Below are positions 1 to 6,590 of a DNA stretch of 17,597 nucleotides, in pieces. A program made the translations under genes and the position numbers. Below the pieces are notes generated by a model, which was given only the letters and a program-made list of their open reading frames with translations, was not told the DNA's origin and ran no database searches. The DNA lies in the NCBI GenBank assembly GCA_910577835.1, contig CAJTOU010000033.1:1-17597 (forward strand), in the 5' to 3' direction. Source of the stretch: an uncultured Lachnospiraceae bacterium (GTDB lineage: Bacteria > Bacillota_A > Clostridia > Lachnospirales > Lachnospiraceae). Numbering within the stretch: position 1 is the stretch's first letter; every line of letters begins with the position of its first letter.

Positions 1-41
1 CTACCTTAACCCACCGTCTAAAGCCAGTGGGATTGCGGTAG
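1..41. repeat. Imperfect hairpin downstream of feoAB (possible mobile-element end or terminator)
   Basis: The arms CTACC (1-5) and GGTAG (37-41) enclose a second stem: CCCAC at 10-14 pairs with GTGGG at 27-31, and three more pairs (16-25, 18-23, 19-22) continue inward around two mismatches to an AA loop. The hairpin lies about 20 bp past the feoAB stop codon. No long T run follows on the minus strand within the window, so it is not a typical intrinsic terminator. From memory, stems of the type CCCACCGGCTAAAGCC resemble hairpins near the ends of IS200/IS605 elements, but no transposase is visible here and the window ends. A 14-codon reading frame on the minus strand (46-1) covers the same bases and has no ribosome site, so I do not call it a gene. 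Confidence 0.4.
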
Positions 42-60
42 CCATTATTTCAATTATATA

Positions 61-2418
61 TTAAATAAATCCAAACAGCATCCCAACCAATCGAAAAATA
101 AGCGCAATTACCCATGCAATCACACATTGAAATACTGCCAGTGCTATGGCATTTTTTCCTCCGATTTCCCTCTTCACCGCAGCCACCGCAGCCACGCACG
201 GCGTATATAAGAGAGAAAATACCAAAAATGTAAATGCACTAAAAGGCGTAAAAAACTCCGAAATTTTAGCCGCCCTTCCAAGCAGCACAGTCAGAGTGCT
301 TACCACACTTTCCTTGGCTGTAAATCCTGTAATTAACGATGTAGACATTCTCCAGTCTCCAAATCCCAACGGTACAAACACCGGCGCAATCAAACTTCCA
401 ATCAGCGCAAGCATACTCTTCGACGAATCTGTCACTACATTAAATCTGATATCAAAGGTTTGCAAAAACCATATAATCACCGTTGCCACAAAAATCACTG
501 TAAACGCTCTTGTCACAAAATCCTTTGCCTTATCCCAAATCAGTCTTGCTACATTTTTTGCCCCTGGCATACGGTAGTTTGGAAGCTCCATAACAAACGG
601 CACCGGCTTCCCTTTAAACACAGTCCTTTTTAATATCAATGCCACTAAAATGCCTACTGCCATTCCGATAATATACAAAGCAATCATTACCAATGCCGCA
701 TATTTCGGAAAAAATACCGCTGCAAACAATGAATAAATCGGCAGTTTTGCAGAACAGCTCATAAATGGTGTTAAAAGTATTGTCATTTTTCTGTCTCTGT
801 CAGAAGGCAGTGTGCGCGTAGCCATAATCGCCGGAACCGAACATCCAAATCCAATCAGCATTGGCACAAAACTTCTTCCTGATAATCCGACCTTTCGAAG
901 TGCCTTATCCATGACAAACGCCACTCGCGCCATATAACCGCTGTCCTCCAGTATAGACAGAAAGAAAAACAATGTCACAATCGTAGGCAGAAAGCTTAAC
1001 ACACTTCCCACTCCCGCAAACACCCCGTCAATCACAAGCGAATGAACCACCGAATTAATTCCGTAAGCAGTAAGCCCTTTATCACAAATATCTGTCAGCC
1101 ATTCAATCCCCATTTCCATAAGATTTGACAGAGCACTTCCAATCACTCCGAAAGTCAGCCAGAACACTACTCCCATAATTCCAAGAAACGCCGGTATAGC
1201 GGTATATTTTCCTGTGAGCACTGTATCTATCTTCTGACTTCGAATATGCTCCCTGCTCATAGACGGTTTTACAACAGTTTCTGCACACAATGCTTCAATA
1301 AAACGAAATCTCATATCCGCAAGAGCTGCCTCTCTGTCTTTTCCACTTTCTTCTTCCATCTGTGTAATCACATGCTCTAGCATCTTAACTTCATTTTCAT
1401 CAAGCTTCAGAGCATCTAAAATCAACTGGTCTTTTTCCACAAGCTTTGTCGCTGCAAATCTCACAGGAATATGCGCCCGTTTTGCATGGTCTTCAATCAG
1501 ATGAATAATCGCATGAATACAGCGGTGTACTGCTCCATCGTCTTCACCATCTGCATCACAGAAATCCAGCCTTCCCGGACATTCTCTATATCTTGCCACA
1601 TGAATTACATGGTCTATCAGTTCTCCAATACCCTCATTTTTAGAAGCAGAAATTGGAATAACAGGAACTCCAAGATGCGCTTCAAGTGCATTAATATTAA
1701 TTGTTCCCCCGTTTTGCCGCACCTCGTCCATCATATTCAGAGCCAGCACAATCGGAATATCCAGCTCAATAAGCTGCATGGTCAGATACAGATTTCTCTC
1801 TATATTTGTTGCATCCAATATATTAATAATCCCGCTTGGTTTTTCCTTAATCAAAAATTCTCTTGTAACTATTTCTTCGCTGGTATATGGCGAAAGCGAA
1901 TAAATTCCCGGAAGGTCTGTGACTCTCACCTCCGGATGATTTTTTATCGCTCCGTCTTTTCTGTCTACCGTCACTCCGGGAAAATTACCCACATGCTGAT
2001 TGGAACCTGTAAGCTGATTAAACAGCGTAGTTTTTCCACAGTTCTGATTTCCTGCCAGCGCAAGGGTGACAGCTTCTCCTTCTGGAATTTCCAGTCCCTT
2101 CTTTTTCGTTTTATATAAATGTTCTTCGCCCATACGCGGATGTTCTACCAGTTTGTATTTTTGATTTTTGGGCATATACGCATGCGCCTCATGAATATCT
2201 TTGATATCAATATGAGCAGCGTCATCTTTTCGAAGTGTCAGCTCATATCCTCTTACTCTCAATTCAATGGGGTCTCCCATTGGCGCAATCTTTACTAGAG
2301 TTACTTCTGTTCCGGGTGTCAGTCCCATATCAAGAATGTGTTTTCTTAAAGATGGCTCCTGACAATTTACAGCCTGAATTATGGCATCTTTACCTGTTTC
2401 TAATTTATCTAATGTCAT
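61..2418 (-). CDS. feoB: Ferrous iron transporter, FeoA-FeoB fusion
   Basis: Ferrous iron uptake across the cytoplasmic membrane by a GTP-gated transporter. The 785-residue protein has an N-terminal FeoA (SH3-like) domain at about residues 1-75. A G domain follows, with G1 GNQNCGKT (123-130), the G2 Thr150, G3 DLPG (168-171), G4 NMMD (228-231) and G5 SAS (257-259). The C-terminal half is a polytopic membrane region with two Gate repeats, including the conserved stretches GFGCSVPAI and MSCSAKLP. The family's usual separate FeoA is fused here, which is common in clostridia. I use the ATG at 2418: AAGAGGT sits just upstream. An in-frame ATG at 2478 would add 20 residues, but it overlaps the -10 box of the promoter at 2477-2505, so it should lie upstream of the transcript start. 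The gene is divergent from metY. Confidence 0.96.
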   Translation of the reverse strand: MTLDKLETGKDAIIQAVNCQEPSLRKHILDMGLTPGTEVTLVKIAPMGDPIELRVRGYELTLRKDDAAHIDIKDIHEAHAYMPKNQKYKLVEHPRMGEEHLYKTKKKGLEIPEGEAVTLALAGNQNCGKTTLFNQLTGSNQHVGNFPGVTVDRKDGAIKNHPEVRVTDLPGIYSLSPYTSEEIVTREFLIKEKPSGIINILDATNIERNLYLTMQLIELDIPIVLALNMMDEVRQNGGTININALEAHLGVPVIPISASKNEGIGELIDHVIHVARYRECPGRLDFCDADGEDDGAVHRCIHAIIHLIEDHAKRAHIPVRFAATKLVEKDQLILDALKLDENEVKMLEHVITQMEEESGKDREAALADMRFRFIEALCAETVVKPSMSREHIRSQKIDTVLTGKYTAIPAFLGIMGVVFWLTFGVIGSALSNLMEMGIEWLTDICDKGLTAYGINSVVHSLVIDGVFAGVGSVLSFLPTIVTLFFFLSILEDSGYMARVAFVMDKALRKVGLSGRSFVPMLIGFGCSVPAIMATRTLPSDRDRKMTILLTPFMSCSAKLPIYSLFAAVFFPKYAALVMIALYIIGMAVGILVALILKRTVFKGKPVPFVMELPNYRMPGAKNVARLIWDKAKDFVTRAFTVIFVATVIIWFLQTFDIRFNVVTDSSKSMLALIGSLIAPVFVPLGFGDWRMSTSLITGFTAKESVVSTLTVLLGRAAKISEFFTPFSAFTFLVFSLLYTPCVAAVAAVKREIGGKNAIALAVFQCVIAWVIALIFRLVGMLFGFI

Positions 2419-2476
2419 TATGTACCTCTTATCCTGAAAAAAATTTGCATTTTTTCTCATGGTCTTGCTGATGTAC

Positions 2477-2505
2477 ATTCTACACCCTTAAAATCAGGAT
2501 GTAAA
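2477..2505 (-). promoter_or_regulatory. Sigma-A promoter for feoAB
   Basis: On the minus strand a -35 box TTTACA (2505-2500) is followed by a 17-bp spacer and a -10 box TAGAAT (2482-2477), each matching five of six consensus bases. The predicted transcript start is near 2470, giving a leader of about 50 nt before the ATG at 2418. The 8-bp palindrome ATGTACAT (2471-2478) covers the start region and could be an operator half-site. I see no convincing Fur-type box. Confidence 0.65.
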
Positions 2506-2697
2506 GAGTTATTAAAAAATTTTTATTTATTGTCTTTGGCAATCTTATCCTTTTACAGGAAATTGCTTCATTTTTTGTGCTCCAGTTTATATAGAGCAGC
2601 TATTATTGAATAAAATTCAGGGAAGGTTATTACAAATCTATAATATTTCAGACATCTTTTAAACAATTTACAAAAATATATTCCAATAAAGAATAAC

Positions 2698-2744
2698 AGG
2701 TAGTGATTGAATTACTTTCAAAATTATGTTAAACTACCTATAAT
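2698..2744 (+). promoter_or_regulatory. Putative metY promoter with overlapping inverted repeat
   Basis: A perfect TATAAT -10 box lies at 2739-2744. The best -35 candidate is TTCAAA (2717-2722), four of six, with a 16-bp spacer. The predicted start near 2751 leaves a leader of under 30 nt, too short for a riboswitch. The inverted repeat AGGTAGT (2698-2704)/ACTACCT (2733-2739) brackets the -35 region and touches the -10 box. A second small repeat, TTGAA/TTCAA (2707-2721), is nested inside. These could be a repressor or activator site; that role is inferred from position only. Confidence 0.5.
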
Positions 2745-2765
2745 TTTACAACTATAAATCAAAAT

Positions 2766-2770
2766 GGAGG
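2766..2770 (+). promoter_or_regulatory. Ribosome binding site deciding the metY start
   Basis: GGAGG is 8 nt upstream of the ATG at 2779 and includes the G of the in-frame ATG at 2764, so the latter cannot be the start. Confidence 0.85.
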
Positions 2771-2778
2771 AATTTATT

Positions 2779-4059
2779 ATGTCAGAACAAAGAAATCTTG
2801 GAACTGTCTGTATACAGGGCGGTTATCAGCCGAAAAACGGCGAGGCACGAATCCTGCCTATTTGCCAGAGCACTACTTTTAAATATGAATCCAGCGATGC
2901 AATGGGCAGACTATTTGACCTTGAAGATACCGGATATTTTTATACAAGACTGCAAAATCCAACAAATGATGCAGTTGCTGCGAAAATCTGCGAGCTTGAA
3001 GGTGGTACTGCTGCTATGCTTACCTCGTCGGGACAGGCAGCAAATTTTTATGCTATCTTTAATATTTGTGAAAAAGGCGGTCATGTCGTATGTTCAGCTC
3101 CAATTTACGGTGGAACCTTTAATTTATTTAATGTTACGCTGCGAAAGCTTGGACTTGACTTTACCTTTGTAGACCCAGATGCGCCGGAAGAAGAACTTGC
3201 GAAGGCGTTTCAGCCAAATACAAAGGCTGTATTTGCCGAAACAATTTCAAATCCGTCTCTTGTTGTACTGGATATTGAAAAATTTGCGCGCCTTGCACAT
3301 TCTCACGGCGTACCCCTTATCCTTGACAATACCTTTGCAACGCCGATAAACTGCCGGCCGTTTGAATGGGGTGCAGATATTGTGACTCACTCTACTACCA
3401 AGTATATGGATGGACATGCCATGACCGTAGGCGGATGCATTGTAGACAGCGGCAATTTTGACTGGATGGCCCATGCAGAAAAATTTCCGGGACTTACCAC
3501 ACCAGACGAATCTTATCATGGCATTGTATATGCAGAAAGATTTGGAAAGCTTGCTTATATAGAAAAGGCAACCGCGCAGCTTATGAGAGATTTGGGTTCT
3601 ATCCAGTCTCCACATAATGCATTTTTATTAAATATTGGTCTGGAAACACTGCATTTGAGAATGAAAAAACACTGTGAAAACGCTCTTGCCGTGGCAGAAT
3701 ATCTTGTCGGAAATGACAAGGTGGCATGGGTAAATTATAGCGGATTAAAAGATAACAAATACTATGAGCTGGCGAAAAAATATATGCCGAATGGAAGCTG
3801 CGGCGTTATTTCCTTTGGGTTAAAAGGTGGCAGAGATATTGCGATAAAATTTATGGACCATTTAAAGCTTGCTGCTATTGTTACACATGTAGCTGACGCG
3901 CGTACTTCTGTCCTTCATCCTGCAAGCCATACACACAGACAGCTTTCAGAGGAACAGCTTATTGAATCAGGTGTTCAGCCGGATTTAATCAGATTTTCTG
4001 TTGGTATTGAAGATGCAGAGGATATTATTGCCGATATTGAACAGGCTTTGAATTTTTAA
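2779..4059 (+). CDS. metY: O-acetylhomoserine sulfhydrylase (aminocarboxypropyltransferase)
   Basis: A PLP-dependent Cys/Met-metabolism enzyme of 426 residues, the normal length for the O-acetylhomoserine branch, that makes homocysteine (or methionine from methanethiol) from O-acetylhomoserine and sulfide in the cytoplasm. Visible family features are the YTRLQNPT phosphate-binding stretch (Tyr55, Arg57), SSGQAA around 83-88, Asp183 in LDNTFATP, which contacts the cofactor ring, and the Schiff-base Lys208 in HSTTKYMDGHA. The ATG at 2779 is chosen because GGAGG (2766-2770) lies 8 nt before it; the upstream ATG at 2764 overlaps that ribosome site. The gene stands alone and is the only plus-strand gene in the window. 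The substrate (O-acetyl rather than O-succinyl) is inferred from the length and family resemblance. Confidence 0.94.
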   Translation: MSEQRNLGTVCIQGGYQPKNGEARILPICQSTTFKYESSDAMGRLFDLEDTGYFYTRLQNPTNDAVAAKICELEGGTAAMLTSSGQAANFYAIFNICEKGGHVVCSAPIYGGTFNLFNVTLRKLGLDFTFVDPDAPEEELAKAFQPNTKAVFAETISNPSLVVLDIEKFARLAHSHGVPLILDNTFATPINCRPFEWGADIVTHSTTKYMDGHAMTVGGCIVDSGNFDWMAHAEKFPGLTTPDESYHGIVYAERFGKLAYIEKATAQLMRDLGSIQSPHNAFLLNIGLETLHLRMKKHCENALAVAEYLVGNDKVAWVNYSGLKDNKYYELAKKYMPNGSCGVISFGLKGGRDIAIKFMDHLKLAAIVTHVADARTSVLHPASHTHRQLSEEQLIESGVQPDLIRFSVGIEDAEDIIADIEQALNF

Positions 4060-4064
4060 TATTA

Positions 4065-4122
4065 TTTCTAAAATAAAAAATTTCCTGCTGTGTAAAATTT
4101 TACAGCAGCGGGAATTTTTTTA
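4065..4122. terminator. Bidirectional terminator between metY and a vanZ-like gene
   Basis: The core stem CTGCTGT (4085-4091)/ACAGCAG (4102-4108) is extended by TTCC/GGAA pairing with small bulges. The plus-strand side is followed by seven T (4115-4121). The upstream side carries A runs (4074-4080), which give a U tract for transcripts from the convergent minus-strand gene. It can therefore serve both genes. Confidence 0.88.
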
Positions 4123-4171
4123 TTTTATCACTTTTCGGTTTTTATCACTTTCCAGTTTTATCACTTTTCGA
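4123..4171. repeat. Three tandem copies of a 16-17 bp unit
   Basis: TTTTATCACTTT followed by TCGG, CCAG or TCGA occurs at 4123, 4140 and 4156, that is, with periods of 17 and 16 bp. A decayed fourth copy may follow at 4172-4185. The array sits between the shared terminator and the stop codon of the vanZ-like gene at 4185. Confidence 0.8.
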
Positions 4172-4184
4172 TTTTATTATGTTA

Positions 4185-4739
4185 CTATTTTATTATTTTA
4201 TAGACAAAATAAAATATTTTATAGATAAGATATCCTATCATTCCACCCAAAGTATTATTCAGCAAATCCACCAATTCAAACAGTCCTGTATGCGTATATA
4301 ACTGAGTGGTTTCGATAAAAAGTGAGGCAAGAAAGGAAATTAATGTTATTTTCAGTATTCCTCTTATTTTTTGAAAACAAATCGGCACAAGGATTCCAAA
4401 GGGAAGAAACATAATAACATTTCCAATTAACTGTGTCATAAAAACGGAATTTCCGGAAAATGCAATTCGATAAACATCTATCATATTTAAATCATATCTT
4501 GCTTCTTCCGTTATCGTTCTGTTTAAAAGTGTAAGCCCTATGACCTGAGATACATAAAAAGAAAATAACAGCCCTGAAACTATAACATATTTGGTTATTT
4601 TTCTTTTCAGCCCTGTAACGAAAGCGCAGCCGAAAAAATAAAGAAAAGCAACAGCGGCCATAACAATTACCGACTCATGAATTGAAAAATTATAAATCTG
4701 TCCCAGATAATAAATCATATTTTTTAGTATCTCTGTCAT
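4185..4739 (-). CDS. VanZ-like family membrane protein
   Basis: A 184-residue protein with about five hydrophobic segments (roughly 24-43, 51-70, 100-121, 128-148 and 163-181). The VanZ family signature is visible: NVIMFLPFGI (107-116), then IETTQLYT with Glu143 and Gln146, then the motif VDLLNNTLGGMIG (157-169) with Asp158. VanZ itself gives low-level teicoplanin resistance, but most family members have no known function and there are no vanA-type genes here. The ATG at 4739 is chosen because AGAAGGGAG lies just upstream; an in-frame TTG at 4763 would add eight residues across that ribosome site. It follows the ABC exporter pair by 93 bp and may have its own promoter. Confidence 0.88.
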   Translation of the reverse strand: MTEILKNMIYYLGQIYNFSIHESVIVMAAVAFLYFFGCAFVTGLKRKITKYVIVSGLLFSFYVSQVIGLTLLNRTITEEARYDLNMIDVYRIAFSGNSVFMTQLIGNVIMFLPFGILVPICFQKIRGILKITLISFLASLFIETTQLYTHTGLFELVDLLNNTLGGMIGYLIYKIFYFVYKIIK

Positions 4740-4783
4740 GCCCTTCTCCCTTCTAATCAACAATAAAATATTTTTATTTAAAC

Positions 4784-4812
4784 AATTAACACCAAACTGT
4801 ATAACCAGTCAA
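4784..4812 (-). promoter_or_regulatory. Possible promoter for the vanZ-like gene
   Basis: On the minus strand TTGACT (4812-4807, five of six) is followed by 17 bp and TTAATT (4789-4784, three of six). The -35 box is good and the -10 box poor. An inverted repeat ACCAGT (4804-4809)/ACTGGT (4823-4828) overlaps the -35 box and could be a weak terminator for the ABC operon or an operator. Transcription by read-through from the ABC genes is the alternative. Confidence 0.35.
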
Positions 4813-4832
4813 AGACTATTATACTGGTAGTA

Positions 4833-6590
4833 TTATTTTGCAAACTGGCTGTTATATAAATTTGCATAAAATCCATTTTTCTCCAACAGAGTTTCGTGAT
4901 TTCCCTGTTCTATAATATTTCCGTCTTTCATTACCAGAATAATATCAGCCTCCTTAATTGTAGACAACCTGTGTGCTACAATAAAACTTGTTCTTCCCTC
5001 CATAAGCTTTGCAAAGGCCTGCTGTATTTTTAACTCTGTTCTGGTATCAATTGACGAAGTAGCTTCATCCAATATCAGCATAGGTGGAAGACACAGCATA
5101 ATTCTTGCTATGCATAAGAGCTGTTTCTGCCCCTGCGACAGGCTTCCTCCATCTTCACTGATACAAGTATTATATCCATCCGGCATTCTTTTGATAAATC
5201 CATGTGCATGAACAGCCTTTGCCGCCTGAATAATTTCTTCTTCCTTTGCATCCGGTTTTCCAAAAGCAATATTTTCCCGAATAGTTCCCGATTTCAGCCA
5301 TGTTTCCTGCAAAACCATTCCATAATGCTTCCGCAGAGAATGTCTGGTAATTTCTCTGATATCAGTTCCATCTACCAGAATACTTCCGGAATTTACATCA
5401 TAGAATCTCATCAGCAGATTTATTAAAGTTGTTTTTCCGCAGCCCGTAGGTCCCACAATAGCAACTCTCTGTCCCGGTTTTATAAACAGATTCAGATTTT
5501 GAATTAATTTTTTGTCAGGTATATAAGAAAAATTAATATCTTTTAAGGCAATTTCTCCTTTTACATTTTCGAGAACAACAGCATTTTCCGGCTCCGGTAT
5601 TTGAGGTTCTTCTTCAATTAACCGGAAAATTCTTGCAGCACAGGCAAATGCATTTTGTAATTCTGTAAGTACGCCGGATATTTCATTGAATGGTTTTGTA
5701 TATTGATTTGCATAATTTAAAAAACTTGAAAGCTGTCCTACGGTCATACTTTTATGAATGACTGCAAGAGCTCCTGTCAGTCCGACTCCTGCATATACCA
5801 CATTATTTACAAAACGGGTGGAAGGATTTGTAATGGAAGAAAAAAAGGTTGCCTTTAAAGATGCCTTTTCCAGCCGTTTATTAATCTCTGTAAATTTCTC
5901 CATATTTTCCTTTTCATGTCCATATGCCTTTACCAGTTTCAGATTACTCAGCATTTCATCAATAAATGCTGTCTGTTCTGCTCTGGTTTCTGACTGTTTG
6001 CGAAACATCTGGTATGTGTTTTTTGCCACATATTTTGCTACAAATAATGACAGTGGAGTGATAACCACCACCACAAATGTAATTGTTGGATGAATAGACA
6101 GCATAAATATCAAAGTTCCAAGAATTGTAACCACACCTGTAAAAAGCTGTGTAAATCCCATTAACAGTCCATCTGCAAACTGGTCCACATCTGCAATTAC
6201 CTGACTGACAATCTCTCCTTGAGAATGACTGTCAATATATTTTAATGGAAGTATTTCTATTTTTCTAAATGCATCCTTTCGAATATCATTCACTACCTGA
6301 TACGTAATTTTATTGTTGCAGATATTCATCAGCCACTGACATACAGAAGTAACCGCAACGGCCGCGGTTATCTGAAGAAACAGACCTATAATTCTGTCAA
6401 AATCTACATCATCTAAACCAACAATACAGTCAATGGCATGTCCTACAAGAATTGGAACATATAAAGTCAGCGCAACAGATATTGCTGCAAAAACAAGCGA
6501 CAAAATAAGAAACAGATTATATTTTTTGATATAACAAAAAATTTTTTTCAGAGTTCCATCCTTCCTCGTTGCATCTTTTTTTATTGTCAT
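4833..6590 (-). CDS. ABC exporter half-transporter, canonical ATPase subunit of a heterodimer
   Basis: A 585-residue fusion of a six-helix exporter membrane domain (about 20-310) and a nucleotide-binding domain. Walker A is GPTGCGKT (380-387), the Q loop is VLQET (426-430), the signature is LSQGQ (484-488), Walker B is LILDEATSSID (505-515) with catalytic Glu509, and the switch His540 is present. Walker B and the switch His are canonical, but the signature departs from LSGGQ. Its partner upstream shows the reverse, so the pair should form one functional and one degenerate ATP site. The start overlaps the partner's stop by 4 nt (ATGA), with GGAGG 7 nt before the ATG. The closest known class is heterodimeric multidrug/peptide exporters such as BmrCD or TM287/288. 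The substrate cannot be read from sequence. Confidence 0.93.
   Translation of the reverse strand: MTIKKDATRKDGTLKKIFCYIKKYNLFLILSLVFAAISVALTLYVPILVGHAIDCIVGLDDVDFDRIIGLFLQITAAVAVTSVCQWLMNICNNKITYQVVNDIRKDAFRKIEILPLKYIDSHSQGEIVSQVIADVDQFADGLLMGFTQLFTGVVTILGTLIFMLSIHPTITFVVVVITPLSLFVAKYVAKNTYQMFRKQSETRAEQTAFIDEMLSNLKLVKAYGHEKENMEKFTEINKRLEKASLKATFFSSITNPSTRFVNNVVYAGVGLTGALAVIHKSMTVGQLSSFLNYANQYTKPFNEISGVLTELQNAFACAARIFRLIEEEPQIPEPENAVVLENVKGEIALKDINFSYIPDKKLIQNLNLFIKPGQRVAIVGPTGCGKTTLINLLMRFYDVNSGSILVDGTDIREITRHSLRKHYGMVLQETWLKSGTIRENIAFGKPDAKEEEIIQAAKAVHAHGFIKRMPDGYNTCISEDGGSLSQGQKQLLCIARIMLCLPPMLILDEATSSIDTRTELKIQQAFAKLMEGRTSFIVAHRLSTIKEADIILVMKDGNIIEQGNHETLLEKNGFYANLYNSQFAK

Larger units (their letters stand above)
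2419..2778. other. Divergent intergenic region between feoAB and metY
   Basis: This 360-bp AT-rich stretch has no credible protein gene. It holds the feoAB promoter (2477-2505), the metY -10 box (2739-2744) and the metY ribosome site. Between about 2510 and 2695 I see only AT-rich sequence with a minor 5-bp inverted repeat (TGCTC/GAGCA near 2578-2597). No S-box (SAM riboswitch) core could be found ahead of metY, although methionine genes in Firmicutes often carry one. Confidence 0.7.

Noticed and set aside
1..46. A 14-codon gene on the minus strand after feoAB
   Set aside because: There is no ribosome site and the bases are explained by the hairpin.
1471..2118. A 215-codon plus-strand frame opposite feoAB
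   Set aside because: It is antisense to the conserved G domain, has no family features and no clear ribosome site.
2545..2571. An 8-codon minus-strand reading frame with GGAG ahead of its ATG, as a feoAB leader peptide
   Set aside because: It lies upstream of the feoAB promoter at 2477-2505, so it would not be in that transcript; such short frames are common by chance.
2479..2778. SAM or other riboswitch ahead of metY
   Set aside because: No S-box-like conserved core or long paired leader could be found, and the predicted leader is under 30 nt.
4123..4171. A CRISPR array
   Set aside because: The units are 16-17 bp with no spacers between them, and there are no cas genes.
4185..4739. A glycopeptide resistance cluster
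   Set aside because: Only VanZ-family membrane proteins are present; there are no vanH, vanA, vanX, vanR or vanS genes.
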